A DNA stretch of 48,731 nucleotides from an uncultured Eubacteriales bacterium (GTDB lineage Bacteria; Bacillota; Clostridia; Christensenellales; CAG-314): NCBI GenBank assembly GCA_948938605.1, contig CARAIG010000062.1, positions 1 through 48,731 on the forward strand, read 5' to 3'. Shown here piece after piece: positions 18,023 through 27,348 of the stretch (positions within the stretch are counted from its first letter, which is position 1; the number at the start of each line of letters is the position of its first letter). The notes beneath the pieces are model-generated. The model was not told where the DNA came from and made no database searches. It saw nothing but the letters and a program-made list of their open reading frames with translations. The translations under genes and the position numbers were made by a program.

Positions 18023-19342
18023 ATGAAATACTTTATACATACTTACGGCTGTCAAATGAATGTGCACGATTCGGAAAAGATTGCCGGTATATTGGAAGGA
18101 ATGGGGTACGTTGCAACGTCCGTTCAGGACGAAGCGGATATAGTGGTATTTAACACTTGCTGTATACGCGAAACCGCCGAACAAAAAATCTACGGACATA
18201 TAGGCGCTTTGAAAAAAGTTAAAATGCGTAATCCCGATATGATAGTTGTCGTATGCGGTTGTATGTCTCAGCAAGACGGAGTCGCTCAAAAAATCCGTGA
18301 AAGCTATCCGTTTGTCGATATAATCTTAGGAACGTCCAATCTCAATTCGTTAAAAGATGCCGTGCAGGACGCTAAACGCCGTAAACATTGCGTTAAAGTC
18401 GATTTCGAACAATATGCGGAAGAAGACTTTAACCAATCCCGTACCAGTTATCCTAATGCTTGGGTAAATATCAATTACGGTTGCAACAATTTTTGTACTT
18501 ACTGTATAGTTCCCTATGTACGCGGTCGCGAACGCAGTCGCCCGTTGTCGGACATAATGACGGAAGTTAAAACGTTACTTTCCGAAGGGTATAAGGAAAT
18601 AACTTTGTTGGGACAAAACGTTAATTCGTACGGACACGATTTGCCCGACGGCGAGGATTTCCCTACATTGCTTAAAAACATTGGCGAATTGCCGGGTAAG
18701 TTCCGCTTGCGTTTTATGACGTCCCACCCAAAGGATCTGTCGCAGGAAGTTATTGACGTGGTGGCGAAATATCCTAATATTTGCAATAATATTCACTTGC
18801 CCGTACAAAGCGGCAGTACCGAAATTTTGAAACGGATGAATCGCCGTTATACAAGGGACGACTACTTGAATCTAATTCAAAAAATCCGTCAAAAGCTGCC
18901 GAATGCGGGGATTACAACCGATATTATGGTAGGTTTCCCCGGTGAAACCGAACAAGACTTCTTGGACACATTGGACTTGGTAAAACAAGCAAAATACAGT
19001 TCGGCATTTTGTTTCATCTATTCGCGTAGGAAAGGTACGCCGGCATATTCGATGCCTGATCAAATTCCTTACGAAGTCAAGCGTGACCGCATAACGCGGC
19101 TGCTTGCTTGTCAAAACGAAGTAACTAAGGAAATTAGCGCCGCTATGATTAATAACAAATATGAGGTACTGGTGGAAGGTGCGAATAATCACTATGCTAA
19201 CACAATGTGCGGACGTACCGAAAGCGGAAGACTTGTCAACTTTAAGTGCGACGAGTCGTATGTGGGACAATTTGTTACCGTACAGATAGAAAAAGCCAAG
19301 TCTGCAACATTGTGGGGCAGGATTGTTACGGAGGAAGAATGA
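18023..19342 (+). CDS. miaB: tRNA-2-methylthio-N6-dimethylallyladenosine synthase MiaB
   Basis: This encodes 439 residues. The N-terminal UPF0004 domain (TYGCQMNVHDSE) carries the three cysteines of the auxiliary cluster. The radical SAM cluster motif is CNNFCTYC near residue 155, and a TRAM RNA-binding domain closes the protein. It adds the methylthio group to i6A37 in tRNAs. The substrate is made by MiaA, encoded at the other end of this operon. GAGGAAATA precedes the ATG. Its stop overlaps the mutS start (ATGA). Confidence 0.96.
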   Translation: MKYFIHTYGCQMNVHDSEKIAGILEGMGYVATSVQDEADIVVFNTCCIRETAEQKIYGHIGALKKVKMRNPDMIVVVCGCMSQQDGVAQKIRESYPFVDIILGTSNLNSLKDAVQDAKRRKHCVKVDFEQYAEEDFNQSRTSYPNAWVNINYGCNNFCTYCIVPYVRGRERSRPLSDIMTEVKTLLSEGYKEITLLGQNVNSYGHDLPDGEDFPTLLKNIGELPGKFRLRFMTSHPKDLSQEVIDVVAKYPNICNNIHLPVQSGSTEILKRMNRRYTRDDYLNLIQKIRQKLPNAGITTDIMVGFPGETEQDFLDTLDLVKQAKYSSAFCFIYSRRKGTPAYSMPDQIPYEVKRDRITRLLACQNEVTKEISAAMINNKYEVLVEGANNHYANTMCGRTESGRLVNFKCDESYVGQFVTVQIEKAKSATLWGRIVTEEE

Positions 19343-21960
19343 CAGGCAAAGATAGATTGATTATAAACAAGGATAAGTTGTCGCCGATGATGCGCAACTA
19401 TTGCGATACAAAGGAACAGTACGGCGACTGCATACTGCTTTACCGTCTCGGTGATTTTTATGAAATGTTTTTCGAAGACGCCGAACGTGCAAGCAGAATA
19501 TTGGATTTGACGCTTACGGGTAAAAATTGCGGACTGGAAGAACGCGCGCCTATGTGCGGCGTGCCTTATCATGCGGTAGATACTTATGTCGCCAAGTTAC
19601 TAGCGGCAGGCGAAAAGGTTGCAATTTGTGAACAATTGTCCGAGCCTAAGGGAAAGGAACTGGTTCAGCGTGACGTGGTGCGCGTTATAACAGCCGGTAC
19701 GGTTATGGACAGCGGTCTTTTGGAAGAAACGCGTAGCAATTATATAGCGTCGGTATATGTTAATACAAATATCGGCGTTGCATTGTGCGATTTAACAACA
19801 GGCGATGTTGTCGTTACGGAATTTCGCGGCATTGCGGATTTGCAATCTTTGCAGGAATTTTTGGTCAGTTACAAACCGTCGGAAATAATATCTAACAAGC
19901 AAGCCGCAGATATATCGGTAAGTTTTGATTGTGTAAAAGCGGGGTATTTGCCGCAGTTTTATTCCTTTGAAGAAAGCAGTTATAGCAAAAACAATGCCGC
20001 CGAGCGTGTTTTAAGTCACTACAATGTTGCCACTGTCGAAGGTTTCGGTTTGCAAAGTAAACATCACGCAGTAATTGCTTTGGGCGGATTGTTGGAATAT
20101 CTGGTGTCTACGCAAAAGCGTGATTTGCCGCACCTTAAAACTCCTAAATTCGAAGACAAAAATAAGTATATGTCTATCGACGTTAAGACGCGCAGAAATT
20201 TGGAACTTACCGTATCCTATCGCGACAGCAAGCGAAAAGGCAGTTTGTTGTGGCTGTTGGATAAAACCGTAACCGGCATGGGTGCGCGTGCACTCGCCGA
20301 TTGGTTGGACAGACCGCTGCAAAAAGCATCGCAAATAAACGCACGTTTAGACGGTGTTGAAGAACTTTACCGAAACATAATCGTTCGTTCGTCGTTATCC
20401 GAAATTTTGCGCGGAGTTTACGATATCGAAAGAATTTTAGGTAAAATAGCTTATGATAACGTAACTCCCAAGGATTGTATATCTCTAAAACGTTCACTGT
20501 ACGCTTTACCTAAAATTAAGCAGCAAATTACAGGTTTTAAGAGCAAAATTGTTAATGATATATATAATTCGATAGATCCGTTTGACCAAGTTGCAGACTT
20601 ATTGGAGCGTGCAATAGAGGAAGAAGCACCGCAAGTAGTTAAAGACAACGATTACATTAAACACGGTTTCGATGCCGAATTAGATGAGTTGTTTGAATTG
20701 ACCGAACACGGCAGCGCAAAAATTTCCGCGTTGGAGGAAGTCGAGCGCGAGCGTACAGGCATTAAAAATTTAAAACTCGGCTATAACAAGGTTTTCGGAT
20801 ACTATTTCGAAATAACGAATTCAATGCTGCATCTTGCGCCTAGTAATTTTATCCGCAAGCAAACGACGGTGGGCGGCGAACGTTTTGTTAGTCCTGAGCT
20901 TAAAGAATTGGAAGAAAAAATGCTAAACGCCTATGAGAAGAAAATCAAACTGCAAAAGACGCTTTTTGAAAAGTTGCGTACCGAACTTTTGCAGTATATT
21001 CCTGCTATGCAGCAAACCGCGCAGGCTGTTGCGGCATTGGATTGCTTGCTGTCTCTTGCAAAAGTTGCTGAAGCAAACGGATATTGCAGACCCAAAATCA
21101 ATACGTCCGACTCGGTGTTAAATATTATCGAAGGTCGTCATCCGTTGGTAGAATCGTATGTCAAGCGGGACAATTTTATTGCCAACGATACGCATCTGGA
21201 TACGGGCGATAACCGCACTATGATAATTACAGGGCCGAATATGGCGGGCAAAAGCACCTTTATGCGTCAGGTTGCTTTGATAACCCTTATGGCGCATATA
21301 GGTTCGTTTGTCCCCGCAAAAACTGCCGAAATACCTATTGTCGACAAAATATTTACACGTGTCGGCGCAAATGACGACTTGCAACTGAATCAAAGTACTT
21401 TTATGGTGGAAATGGTGGAAGTTGCAAACATATTGAATAACGCTACATCTAAAAGCCTGATCATTCTTGACGAAGTAGGGCGCGGAACTTCAACGTTTGA
21501 CGGTCTGTCTATTGCGTGGGCGGTTATGGAGTATGTATCAAAAAACATCTGCGCCAAAACGTTATTTTCTACGCATTATCACGAATTGACCGATTTAGAA
21601 GGGCGTGTTGACGGCGTAAAAAATTACCGCGTAACTGTCAAGGAATATAACGGCAGCGTTGTGTTTTTGCATAAAATTGCGCGCGGCGGCGCAAACAAGA
21701 GTTTCGGTATCGAAGTTGCTGCGCTTGCGGGAGTTCCAAGCGAAGTGTGCGGTCGCGCAAAGGAAATTGTCGCGCTTTTGGAAAACAGCAATATAAGCTT
21801 TAATTTGGACAAAATAACGAACGACAATGTATTGCAGCAACGTCAACTTAATAAGGCAGCGCAGGAAGTTGCCGCTATTTTGCGTGATATCGATATCAAT
21901 AAAGTTTCGCCGATTGAAGCGTTTGATATATTAAACACATTGGTAAAAAGGGTTAAGTAA
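19339..21960 (+). CDS. mutS: DNA mismatch repair protein MutS
   Basis: This encodes 873 residues from the ATG at 19339, chosen because GGAGGAAG lies directly before it and it overlaps the miaB stop by four bases. The mismatch-binding domain has GDFYEMFFEDA, with the Phe and Glu that contact the mismatch. The ATPase has Walker A GPNMAGKST and Walker B LIILDEVGRGTSTFDG, with STHYHEL further on. MutS recognises mispairs and recruits MutL, encoded immediately downstream with its ATG overlapping this stop. The length is normal. Confidence 0.97.
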   Translation: MTGKDRLIINKDKLSPMMRNYCDTKEQYGDCILLYRLGDFYEMFFEDAERASRILDLTLTGKNCGLEERAPMCGVPYHAVDTYVAKLLAAGEKVAICEQLSEPKGKELVQRDVVRVITAGTVMDSGLLEETRSNYIASVYVNTNIGVALCDLTTGDVVVTEFRGIADLQSLQEFLVSYKPSEIISNKQAADISVSFDCVKAGYLPQFYSFEESSYSKNNAAERVLSHYNVATVEGFGLQSKHHAVIALGGLLEYLVSTQKRDLPHLKTPKFEDKNKYMSIDVKTRRNLELTVSYRDSKRKGSLLWLLDKTVTGMGARALADWLDRPLQKASQINARLDGVEELYRNIIVRSSLSEILRGVYDIERILGKIAYDNVTPKDCISLKRSLYALPKIKQQITGFKSKIVNDIYNSIDPFDQVADLLERAIEEEAPQVVKDNDYIKHGFDAELDELFELTEHGSAKISALEEVERERTGIKNLKLGYNKVFGYYFEITNSMLHLAPSNFIRKQTTVGGERFVSPELKELEEKMLNAYEKKIKLQKTLFEKLRTELLQYIPAMQQTAQAVAALDCLLSLAKVAEANGYCRPKINTSDSVLNIIEGRHPLVESYVKRDNFIANDTHLDTGDNRTMIITGPNMAGKSTFMRQVALITLMAHIGSFVPAKTAEIPIVDKIFTRVGANDDLQLNQSTFMVEMVEVANILNNATSKSLIILDEVGRGTSTFDGLSIAWAVMEYVSKNICAKTLFSTHYHELTDLEGRVDGVKNYRVTVKEYNGSVVFLHKIARGGANKSFGIEVAALAGVPSEVCGRAKEIVALLENSNISFNLDKITNDNVLQQRQLNKAAQEVAAILRDIDINKVSPIEAFDILNTLVKRVK

Positions 21961-23915
21961 TGGCTAACAATATCAAAGTACTAAAACCGGAAGTTTTCAA
22001 CAAAATATCCGCAGGCGAAGTTGTGGAAACACCTGCCGGTGCGCTAAAAGAACTTGTCGAAAACAGTATAGACGCGGGCGCCACCCGAATTGCAATAGAT
22101 GTTAAAGGCGGCGGAATCGATTTGATTTCCGTATCCGATAACGGTTGCGGAATACGCGAAGAAGACGTTAGTTTGGCGTTTTACAAGCACGCAACAAGTA
22201 AATTGACTACAAGCGATGAACTGTCGGCAATTGAAACTTTGGGGTTTCGCGGCGAAGCGTTATCCAGTATAAGCGCAGTGTCAAAAGTCAAATTAACAAC
22301 GCGGTATGTCGACACCGATGCAGGCATTTCTGCAACGATTGAAAACGGCACGGTAGTCGGCAAGCAATATGTATCTGCAAATGTCGGCACTAAAATTGAA
22401 GTGCGCGATTTGTTTTACAATATGCCTGCACGTAAAAAATTTTTGAAGTCTATGCGATACGAAAGTATGAGCATTACTAAATACGTTGCAAGGCTTATTT
22501 TGACAAATCCTACATTGGAAGTAATCTACACATTGGACGGTGAAACGGTATATCAATCCAATGGCGCAGGATTAAAGGAAGCAATATTTGCTATTTACGG
22601 CAGTAATTGTGTTGAAAACTGTATTTCCGTTGATTACAATAAAGGCTACTATAAAATTTACGGTTATATAGGGGCGCCTGAGTATGCCAAAGCTAACCGT
22701 AATTATCAAACACTGTCTGTAAACGGCAGGCTTGTGGAAGATACCAATGTATCTGCGGCAATATTCCAAGCATATAAGCCATATTTGATGACGCGCAAAT
22801 ATCCGTTTTTTGTACTTAATATAGATATGCCTTGCGATATGGTTGACGTAAACGTTCACCCCAAAAAGACCGAAGTGCGGTTTTCTGACTTGAAGTCGGT
22901 TTGCGGAGCATTTTTCCGCGCGGTTGAAGGTAACCTTACTATGTACAAGGAAGCGCGTCTCAATGAGCGTATCGGCGTGGATGTAACTCGTCCGACTGCA
23001 CAGGAAGTGTCCGAGCAGTTTAAGATTCGTGAACAAAACTCTATAAAATTAGGCAATTTATTCGATAAGTTTGATTTTGAAGTGATGAATCCCGATCAAA
23101 CGGCGGATGTAAAGGAAATCGAGCAAGCCACCGAAGCGATTGATAAGGAAGCGGAGTTTCTGCGTTTTGCCGAGCAAATGAACAGTGAGTTGTCGGTCGA
23201 AAAGATGCGTAAGAAAATGGGGTTTGCTGATGATGAAACGCAAGCGGTTTCCCAAAAGCGGGCAAAAGTACAATCTCAGCAGCAGACGGCTGAACAGCAA
23301 ATTGAGTCAATGCTGCCCCCGTTGGCAAAGGAAGACAATGTCGGTGAAGATTTGTACAGTCGCACGCGTATACTGGGCGCTGCGTTCAAAACTTATTTAA
23401 TATTGGAAATCGACGACAAAATTATTTTGGTTGATCAGCACGCCGCGCACGAAAGGATATTGTTTGACAGGTATTTGCTTGCTCCGAGATCTATGCAACC
23501 TTTGATGTTTCCGTATGTTTTTCACGTTAAGGAAGACGAATCTATATTCATTGACGAAAATATCGACTTGATAAAACAAGCAGGCGTTGAAGTTGAGCAG
23601 TTTGGACCTAATACGTATCGTATTAAAGCGGTAGATACAATGCTGTCAGGCGCAAGAATGAGCGAATTTGTTCAGTACTTGCTTGGCAGCGTTGATGAAT
23701 TTAAAATAGATGACAAGTCCCTGCGCGTAGAAAAAATTGCGCAAAAGGCTTGTAAGGCAGCGGTCAAAGCGGGGTATTGTCTTAACGAATACGAAATCAA
23801 GTACATATTAAAGGAAGTTTTTGAACGCGGCGTTATGCAATGTCCGCACGGAAGGCCGGTTTCGATAGTGTACACTAAGCGGCAGATAGAAAAAGCGTTT
23901 AAAAGGATTGTGTGA
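21960..23915 (+). CDS. mutL: DNA mismatch repair protein MutL
   Basis: This encodes 651 residues. The N-terminal GHKL ATPase has ELVENSIDAGA, DNGCGI and TLGFRGEAL, followed by the S5-like domain with VNVHPKKTEVRF. A variable linker leads to a C-terminal endonuclease domain with DQHAAHERILFD, ACKAAV and CPHGRP. The endonuclease motif usually ends in Glu (DQHAxxExxxxE); here that position is Asp. The organism should therefore use the nicking type of MutL, as Bacillus does. It overlaps mutS by one base (TAATG). Confidence 0.96.
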   Translation: MANNIKVLKPEVFNKISAGEVVETPAGALKELVENSIDAGATRIAIDVKGGGIDLISVSDNGCGIREEDVSLAFYKHATSKLTTSDELSAIETLGFRGEALSSISAVSKVKLTTRYVDTDAGISATIENGTVVGKQYVSANVGTKIEVRDLFYNMPARKKFLKSMRYESMSITKYVARLILTNPTLEVIYTLDGETVYQSNGAGLKEAIFAIYGSNCVENCISVDYNKGYYKIYGYIGAPEYAKANRNYQTLSVNGRLVEDTNVSAAIFQAYKPYLMTRKYPFFVLNIDMPCDMVDVNVHPKKTEVRFSDLKSVCGAFFRAVEGNLTMYKEARLNERIGVDVTRPTAQEVSEQFKIREQNSIKLGNLFDKFDFEVMNPDQTADVKEIEQATEAIDKEAEFLRFAEQMNSELSVEKMRKKMGFADDETQAVSQKRAKVQSQQQTAEQQIESMLPPLAKEDNVGEDLYSRTRILGAAFKTYLILEIDDKIILVDQHAAHERILFDRYLLAPRSMQPLMFPYVFHVKEDESIFIDENIDLIKQAGVEVEQFGPNTYRIKAVDTMLSGARMSEFVQYLLGSVDEFKIDDKSLRVEKIAQKACKAAVKAGYCLNEYEIKYILKEVFERGVMQCPHGRPVSIVYTKRQIEKAFKRIV

Positions 23916-23918
23916 CGT

Positions 23919-24815
23919 ATGAAGACCATTATAGGCATAACGGGCACGACGTCTGTGGGGAAATCTGCCGTTGGTGTGAAACTTGCGCAAAGACTGAACA
24001 GCGAAATAGTTTCTGCTGATTCTATGCAGATTTACAAGGGGATGGATATAGGCACTGCTAAGATTAATGCTTGTGAAACGTGCGGTATTGTTCATCATAT
24101 GATTGATATTGTTGAACCTTGCGATAATTATTCGTCGTTTTTGTATCAACTACAGGCGTCGCAAATAATTGACCGTATGGATACTGTACCTGTCGTTGTC
24201 GGCGGTACAGGATTTTATTTTGACAGTCTTATATATCCGCCGGAATTCGGTAATTTAAAGGAAACAAGACGGAAAGAATTGCGCGCAATATTGGATACGC
24301 AAGGATTGGATGCTTTGTGCGACAGATTAAAGCAGTTGGATGCCGAAACATACGGTTCGATAGACTTGAACAACCCCCAAAGGGTTTTGCGTGCAGTAGA
24401 GATTGCGGAAAGCGGCGCAAGTTTGTCTCGTGGGGTATGGCGAAATGCCGAGGCTAAATACAACTTGAAATTGTTTGTGTTAGAACGCTCCCGCGACAGT
24501 CTGTATACTCAAATAGATAGTCGCGTAGACAAAATGATTGATTTAGGGCTTGTGGACGAAGTGAAAACTTTGGTAAATAAGTACGGTGTGTGTGACACGT
24601 CGGCTTTTCAAGCAATAGGGTACAAGGAAATAATTGAATACTTGCGCGGCAGCGTTGATTTGAGTGAAACTGTTGACAAAATTAAGATTAACACGCGGCA
24701 TTATGCCAAGCGGCAAATTACGTACTTTAAAAAAATGGACGTATTTAAATATATAGATGTTGAATGCAAATCCGTTTCGGAAATTACAGATGATATCTTG
24801 AACTCTTTGGATTGA
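23919..24815 (+). CDS. miaA: tRNA dimethylallyltransferase MiaA
   Basis: This encodes 298 residues. It has P-loop GTTSVGKSAVG near the N-terminus, then SADSMQIYKGMDIGTAK and VVVGGTGFYFDSL, all classical MiaA motifs. It transfers the dimethylallyl group to A37 of tRNAs reading UNN codons; MiaB then methylthiolates the product. It starts three bases after mutL. In many Firmicutes hfq follows miaA; no hfq is seen here. Confidence 0.96.
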   Translation: MKTIIGITGTTSVGKSAVGVKLAQRLNSEIVSADSMQIYKGMDIGTAKINACETCGIVHHMIDIVEPCDNYSSFLYQLQASQIIDRMDTVPVVVGGTGFYFDSLIYPPEFGNLKETRRKELRAILDTQGLDALCDRLKQLDAETYGSIDLNNPQRVLRAVEIAESGASLSRGVWRNAEAKYNLKLFVLERSRDSLYTQIDSRVDKMIDLGLVDEVKTLVNKYGVCDTSAFQAIGYKEIIEYLRGSVDLSETVDKIKINTRHYAKRQITYFKKMDVFKYIDVECKSVSEITDDILNSLD

Positions 24816-24926
24816 AAATATACAAAGGCAAAGTATAATGAATATATCGTATGTTGATACAACAACGAGAAACTGTGTTTAAATGCAGTAATTTACTTAA
24901 AATATTGAATATTATTATTAAAAATG

Positions 24927-24959
24927 CCATTTTATACTATACTATGACAAACATAATAT
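24927..24959 (+). promoter_or_regulatory. Bipartite promoter-like motif upstream of the ynbB-like gene
   Basis: CCATTTT, 18 bases, CATAATAT. This region is nearly the same as that at 1301-1342 over about 42 bases (36 identical), although the genes downstream are unrelated. The gene starts 20 bp after the motif and has AAAGGAG. Confidence 0.4.
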
Positions 24960-24978
24960 AGTCAAAGGAGCGATTACA

Positions 24979-26190
24979 ATGAATAAAGCAGTGCAAGCAG
25001 CGTTAAAACTTACCGAAAATAAATTTAATGAATTGAATGCCGTATCTATTGCAAATCAAAAAAAGGTATTAGACGCATTTGCAAAAAATAAAGTTTCGTT
25101 ACGGCATTTTAACGGAACAAGCGGTTACGGACTTGACGACGTCGGACGCGACACTCTATGCGAAGTGCTGGCAGACATATTCGGCGCGGAACAAGCTATT
25201 GTCAGCCCGCACATTGCGTCAGGGACGCACGCATTGACGCTTGCGTTGTTTGGCGTTTTGCGTCCGGGCGATACCGTTTTGTCCGTAACCGGCGAACCTT
25301 ACGATACTTTAAATGACGTTATTCGCAAACAAAATATAGGCAGTTTGGCTGATTTCGGTATTAAATTCGAGTGGATCCCCTTAGTGAACGGACTTGTGGA
25401 TTTTGACGCTGTCAAAAAGTACATTTCGAAACACAAAGTTAAAATGATTTATATACAGCGTTCGCGCGGTTATGCTTGGCGACTGGCATTATCAATTGAA
25501 CAAATCGGTGAAGTTTGTCAGTTTGTCCGTAAATTTACGCCCGATAGTGTTATAATGTGCGACAATTGCTATGGCGAATTTGTCGAAACGCTTGAACCCA
25601 CGCAAGTCGGCTGTGATATGTGCGCAGGATCGTTTATAAAAAATATCGGCGGCGGAATTGCGCCTACGGGCGGTTACATTGTCGGACGCGCCGATTTAAT
25701 TGACTTGGTGGCGGGCAGGCTAACATCCCCTTCGATAGGCAGCGAAGTCGGTTCGTATACAGACGGATACAGACTTTTTTACCAAGGCATTTTTAATGCG
25801 CCGCACGTAGTCAATCAGGCTTTAAAAACTTGTATGCTTTTTTCTGCGGCTTTAAGCGAACTTGGCTACGAAGTTTTGCCTAAATTAGACGACCACTTGG
25901 GCGATATAGTTTGTTCGGTGAAACTCGGCAGTGCGGACAATCTTGTAAAATTCTGTCAGGCTATTCAGTCCGTATCGCCCGTTGACGGGTATGTTGCGCC
26001 AATTCCTTGGGCACAACCGGGGTATAATGACGAAATTATTATGGCTGCCGGTTGTTTTGTGCAAGGGTCGTCAATAGAACTTAGCTGCGACGGACCGATT
26101 CGCGAACCGTACATCGCCTATCTTCAAGGCGGACTAACATTGGAGCACGGTATTTGTGCTTTGGAAAAAGTTCTCGAAACGATAGGCTGA
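24979..26190 (+). CDS. ynbB: PLP-dependent methionine gamma-lyase-like / aluminium resistance family protein (YnbB-like)
   Basis: This encodes 403 residues of the fold type I PLP family annotated as aluminium resistance protein or methionine gamma-lyase family. Visible features are GYGLDDVGRDTL near residue 50, SGTHALTLALFGVLRPGD near residue 82, GEPYDTLNDVI near residue 105, and the cofactor lysine probably in AGSFIKNIGGG near residue 222. The true substrate of the family is not established. In Bacillus the gene neighbours hflX (ynbA); here hflX is 2.2 kb downstream. The region 25220-25481 is duplicated in inverted orientation at 26818-27079. AAAGGAG precedes the ATG. Confidence 0.9.
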   Translation: MNKAVQAALKLTENKFNELNAVSIANQKKVLDAFAKNKVSLRHFNGTSGYGLDDVGRDTLCEVLADIFGAEQAIVSPHIASGTHALTLALFGVLRPGDTVLSVTGEPYDTLNDVIRKQNIGSLADFGIKFEWIPLVNGLVDFDAVKKYISKHKVKMIYIQRSRGYAWRLALSIEQIGEVCQFVRKFTPDSVIMCDNCYGEFVETLEPTQVGCDMCAGSFIKNIGGGIAPTGGYIVGRADLIDLVAGRLTSPSIGSEVGSYTDGYRLFYQGIFNAPHVVNQALKTCMLFSAALSELGYEVLPKLDDHLGDIVCSVKLGSADNLVKFCQAIQSVSPVDGYVAPIPWAQPGYNDEIIMAAGCFVQGSSIELSCDGPIREPYIAYLQGGLTLEHGICALEKVLETIG

Positions 26191-26221
26191 TTTATATTTT
26201 GATAACGGAAGATATTTAAAA

Positions 26222-26557
26222 ATGGTAAAATATTATTCAATGCACATTCCTTGCGGAATGATTTTTCGCAAAATGTTTTGTTGCCGCTGCGGCGAAAAGC
26301 TTACAAAGCAAAAAGTCAAGAATACTACCGAAGTGGATAAGTTTATCATTAGTCGACCTTTTAATATAACTATTTTTTATAGTGAAGGAACGCTTTGCGA
26401 GACGTCCTATGTGTACAAATGTCCGTCGTGCGGCAATATCACATCATATAAGCAACAATGCTTAATAGCTAAAAGACAAAAACAAGTTATGTCTAAAATT
26501 TTGTGCGAAGAAGACATAACCGATATTTTAATCGATAACATCGACGAAATTGAATAA
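26222..26557 (+). CDS. Small zinc-ribbon protein of unknown function
   Basis: This encodes 111 residues. Two CxxC knuckles, CCRCG near residue 20 and CPSCG near residue 67, suggest one zinc ribbon split by an insert of about 45 residues. The C-terminus is acidic. I recognise no named family. It lies 31 bp after the ynbB-like gene and has only a weak ribosome binding site, so it may be read through from that gene. It sits between the two arms of the inverted ynbB duplication. Confidence 0.6.
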   Translation: MVKYYSMHIPCGMIFRKMFCCRCGEKLTKQKVKNTTEVDKFIISRPFNITIFYSEGTLCETSYVYKCPSCGNITSYKQQCLIAKRQKQVMSKILCEEDITDILIDNIDEIE

Positions 26558-26817
26558 TTTTAATTGCTTTTCTATAATAACATATGTAATTAAGTTTAAC
26601 GGCTCTTAACTACAACTAACTACGTTCAACAAGCGTTATTACATCGTATCACGCAATAAAGTAATAATTCGCGTGAGATTATATTCGTGTACGATATAAT
26701 AAAATACGCACCGAGTTTTAAGTACGTATAATTACGATTAACTACACGTTATAGTTCGACTATTTTGGAACGGATTTATGAGCAATCCGGCAAATTTTAC
26801 AATACCATATTATGAGA

Positions 26818-27079
26818 CGCCAAGCGTAACCGCGCGAACGCTGTATATAAATCATTTTAGCTTTGTGTTTCGAAATGTACTTTTTGACAGCGACAAAATC
26901 TACAAGCCCGTTCACTAAGGGGATACACTCGAATTTAATACCGAAATCAGCCAAACTGCCTATATTTTGTTTGCGAATAACATCATTTAAAGTATCGTAA
27001 GGTTCGCCGGTTACAGACAAAACGGTATCGCCCGGACGCAAAACGCCAAACAACGCAAGCGTCAATGCGTGCGTCCCTG
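26818..27079 (-). pseudogene. Inverted internal fragment of the ynbB-like gene
   Basis: The reverse complement of this 262-bp stretch matches 25220-25481 of the ynbB-like gene with eight differences (about 97%). Similarity continues, with single-base deletions, to about 27096, and looks weak beyond both ends. The matched part encodes residues 82-168 of the parent with no start or PLP lysine. An open frame of 135 codons (26760-27167) runs through it by chance. Three changes alter conserved residues (Trp to Cys, Asp to Val, Val to Ala), as expected without selection. In 26558-26760 I see only AT-rich sequence. Confidence 0.85.
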
Positions 27080-27197
27080 CGCAATGTGCGGTTGACGGCC
27101 ATTTACGTTTGTTCGATAATTGCCGGTTTAAATAGCTTATACAGCTAAGAAGCCTAGTTTTAGTCAAAACCCCTTCCGCAGCCCCGTTTTTAACCGC

Positions 27198-27233
27198 TAT
27201 CTATTCGCAAAACTATCCTTTTGCGAATAGATA
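27198..27233. other. Candidate recombinase core site (dif/difSL-like palindrome)
   Basis: A perfect 15-bp inverted repeat, with arms ending TATTCGCAAAA and TTTTGCGAATA, surrounds a 6-bp asymmetric centre CTATCC. Two binding arms around a 6-bp crossover region is the layout of Xer sites. It lies 115 bp before a XerS-like recombinase gene, the position known for difSL next to xerS in streptococci. An operator for that gene is the alternative. Confidence 0.55.
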
Positions 27234-27239
27234 TTACAA

Positions 27240-27248
27240 TGTGGATAA
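27240..27248 (-). promoter_or_regulatory. Perfect DnaA box
   Basis: TTATCCACA on the minus strand, seven bases after the palindrome. A second perfect copy in the same orientation is at 27363. Confidence 0.4.
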
Positions 27249-27287
27249 GTGTGTGTTTCTGCTGCAGCGGCATTCGGATCGATAAAA

Positions 27288-27330
27288 TTATTCGCAAAAA
27301 TCACAAAAATCGGTTGCTTTGCGAATAGAT
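27288..27330. repeat. Second, wider inverted pair of the TTCGCAAA half-site
   Basis: TTATTCGCAAAA and TTTGCGAATAG repeat the half-sites of the 27198 palindrome, but the half-sites are about 19 bases apart. The right arm ends just before the GGAG ribosome binding site of the recombinase gene, so binding here could block its expression. Confidence 0.5.
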
Positions 27331-27348
27331 TTGGAGTAAAATAGTGTT

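Noticed and set aside
24816..24978. An hfq gene after miaA, as in many Firmicutes.
   Set aside because: The gap is only 163 bp and has no Hfq-like frame.
26760..27167. A 135-codon minus-strand frame as a real gene.
   Set aside because: It is an internal fragment of the ynbB-like gene lacking start and cofactor lysine, with frame-breaking deletions at the edge.
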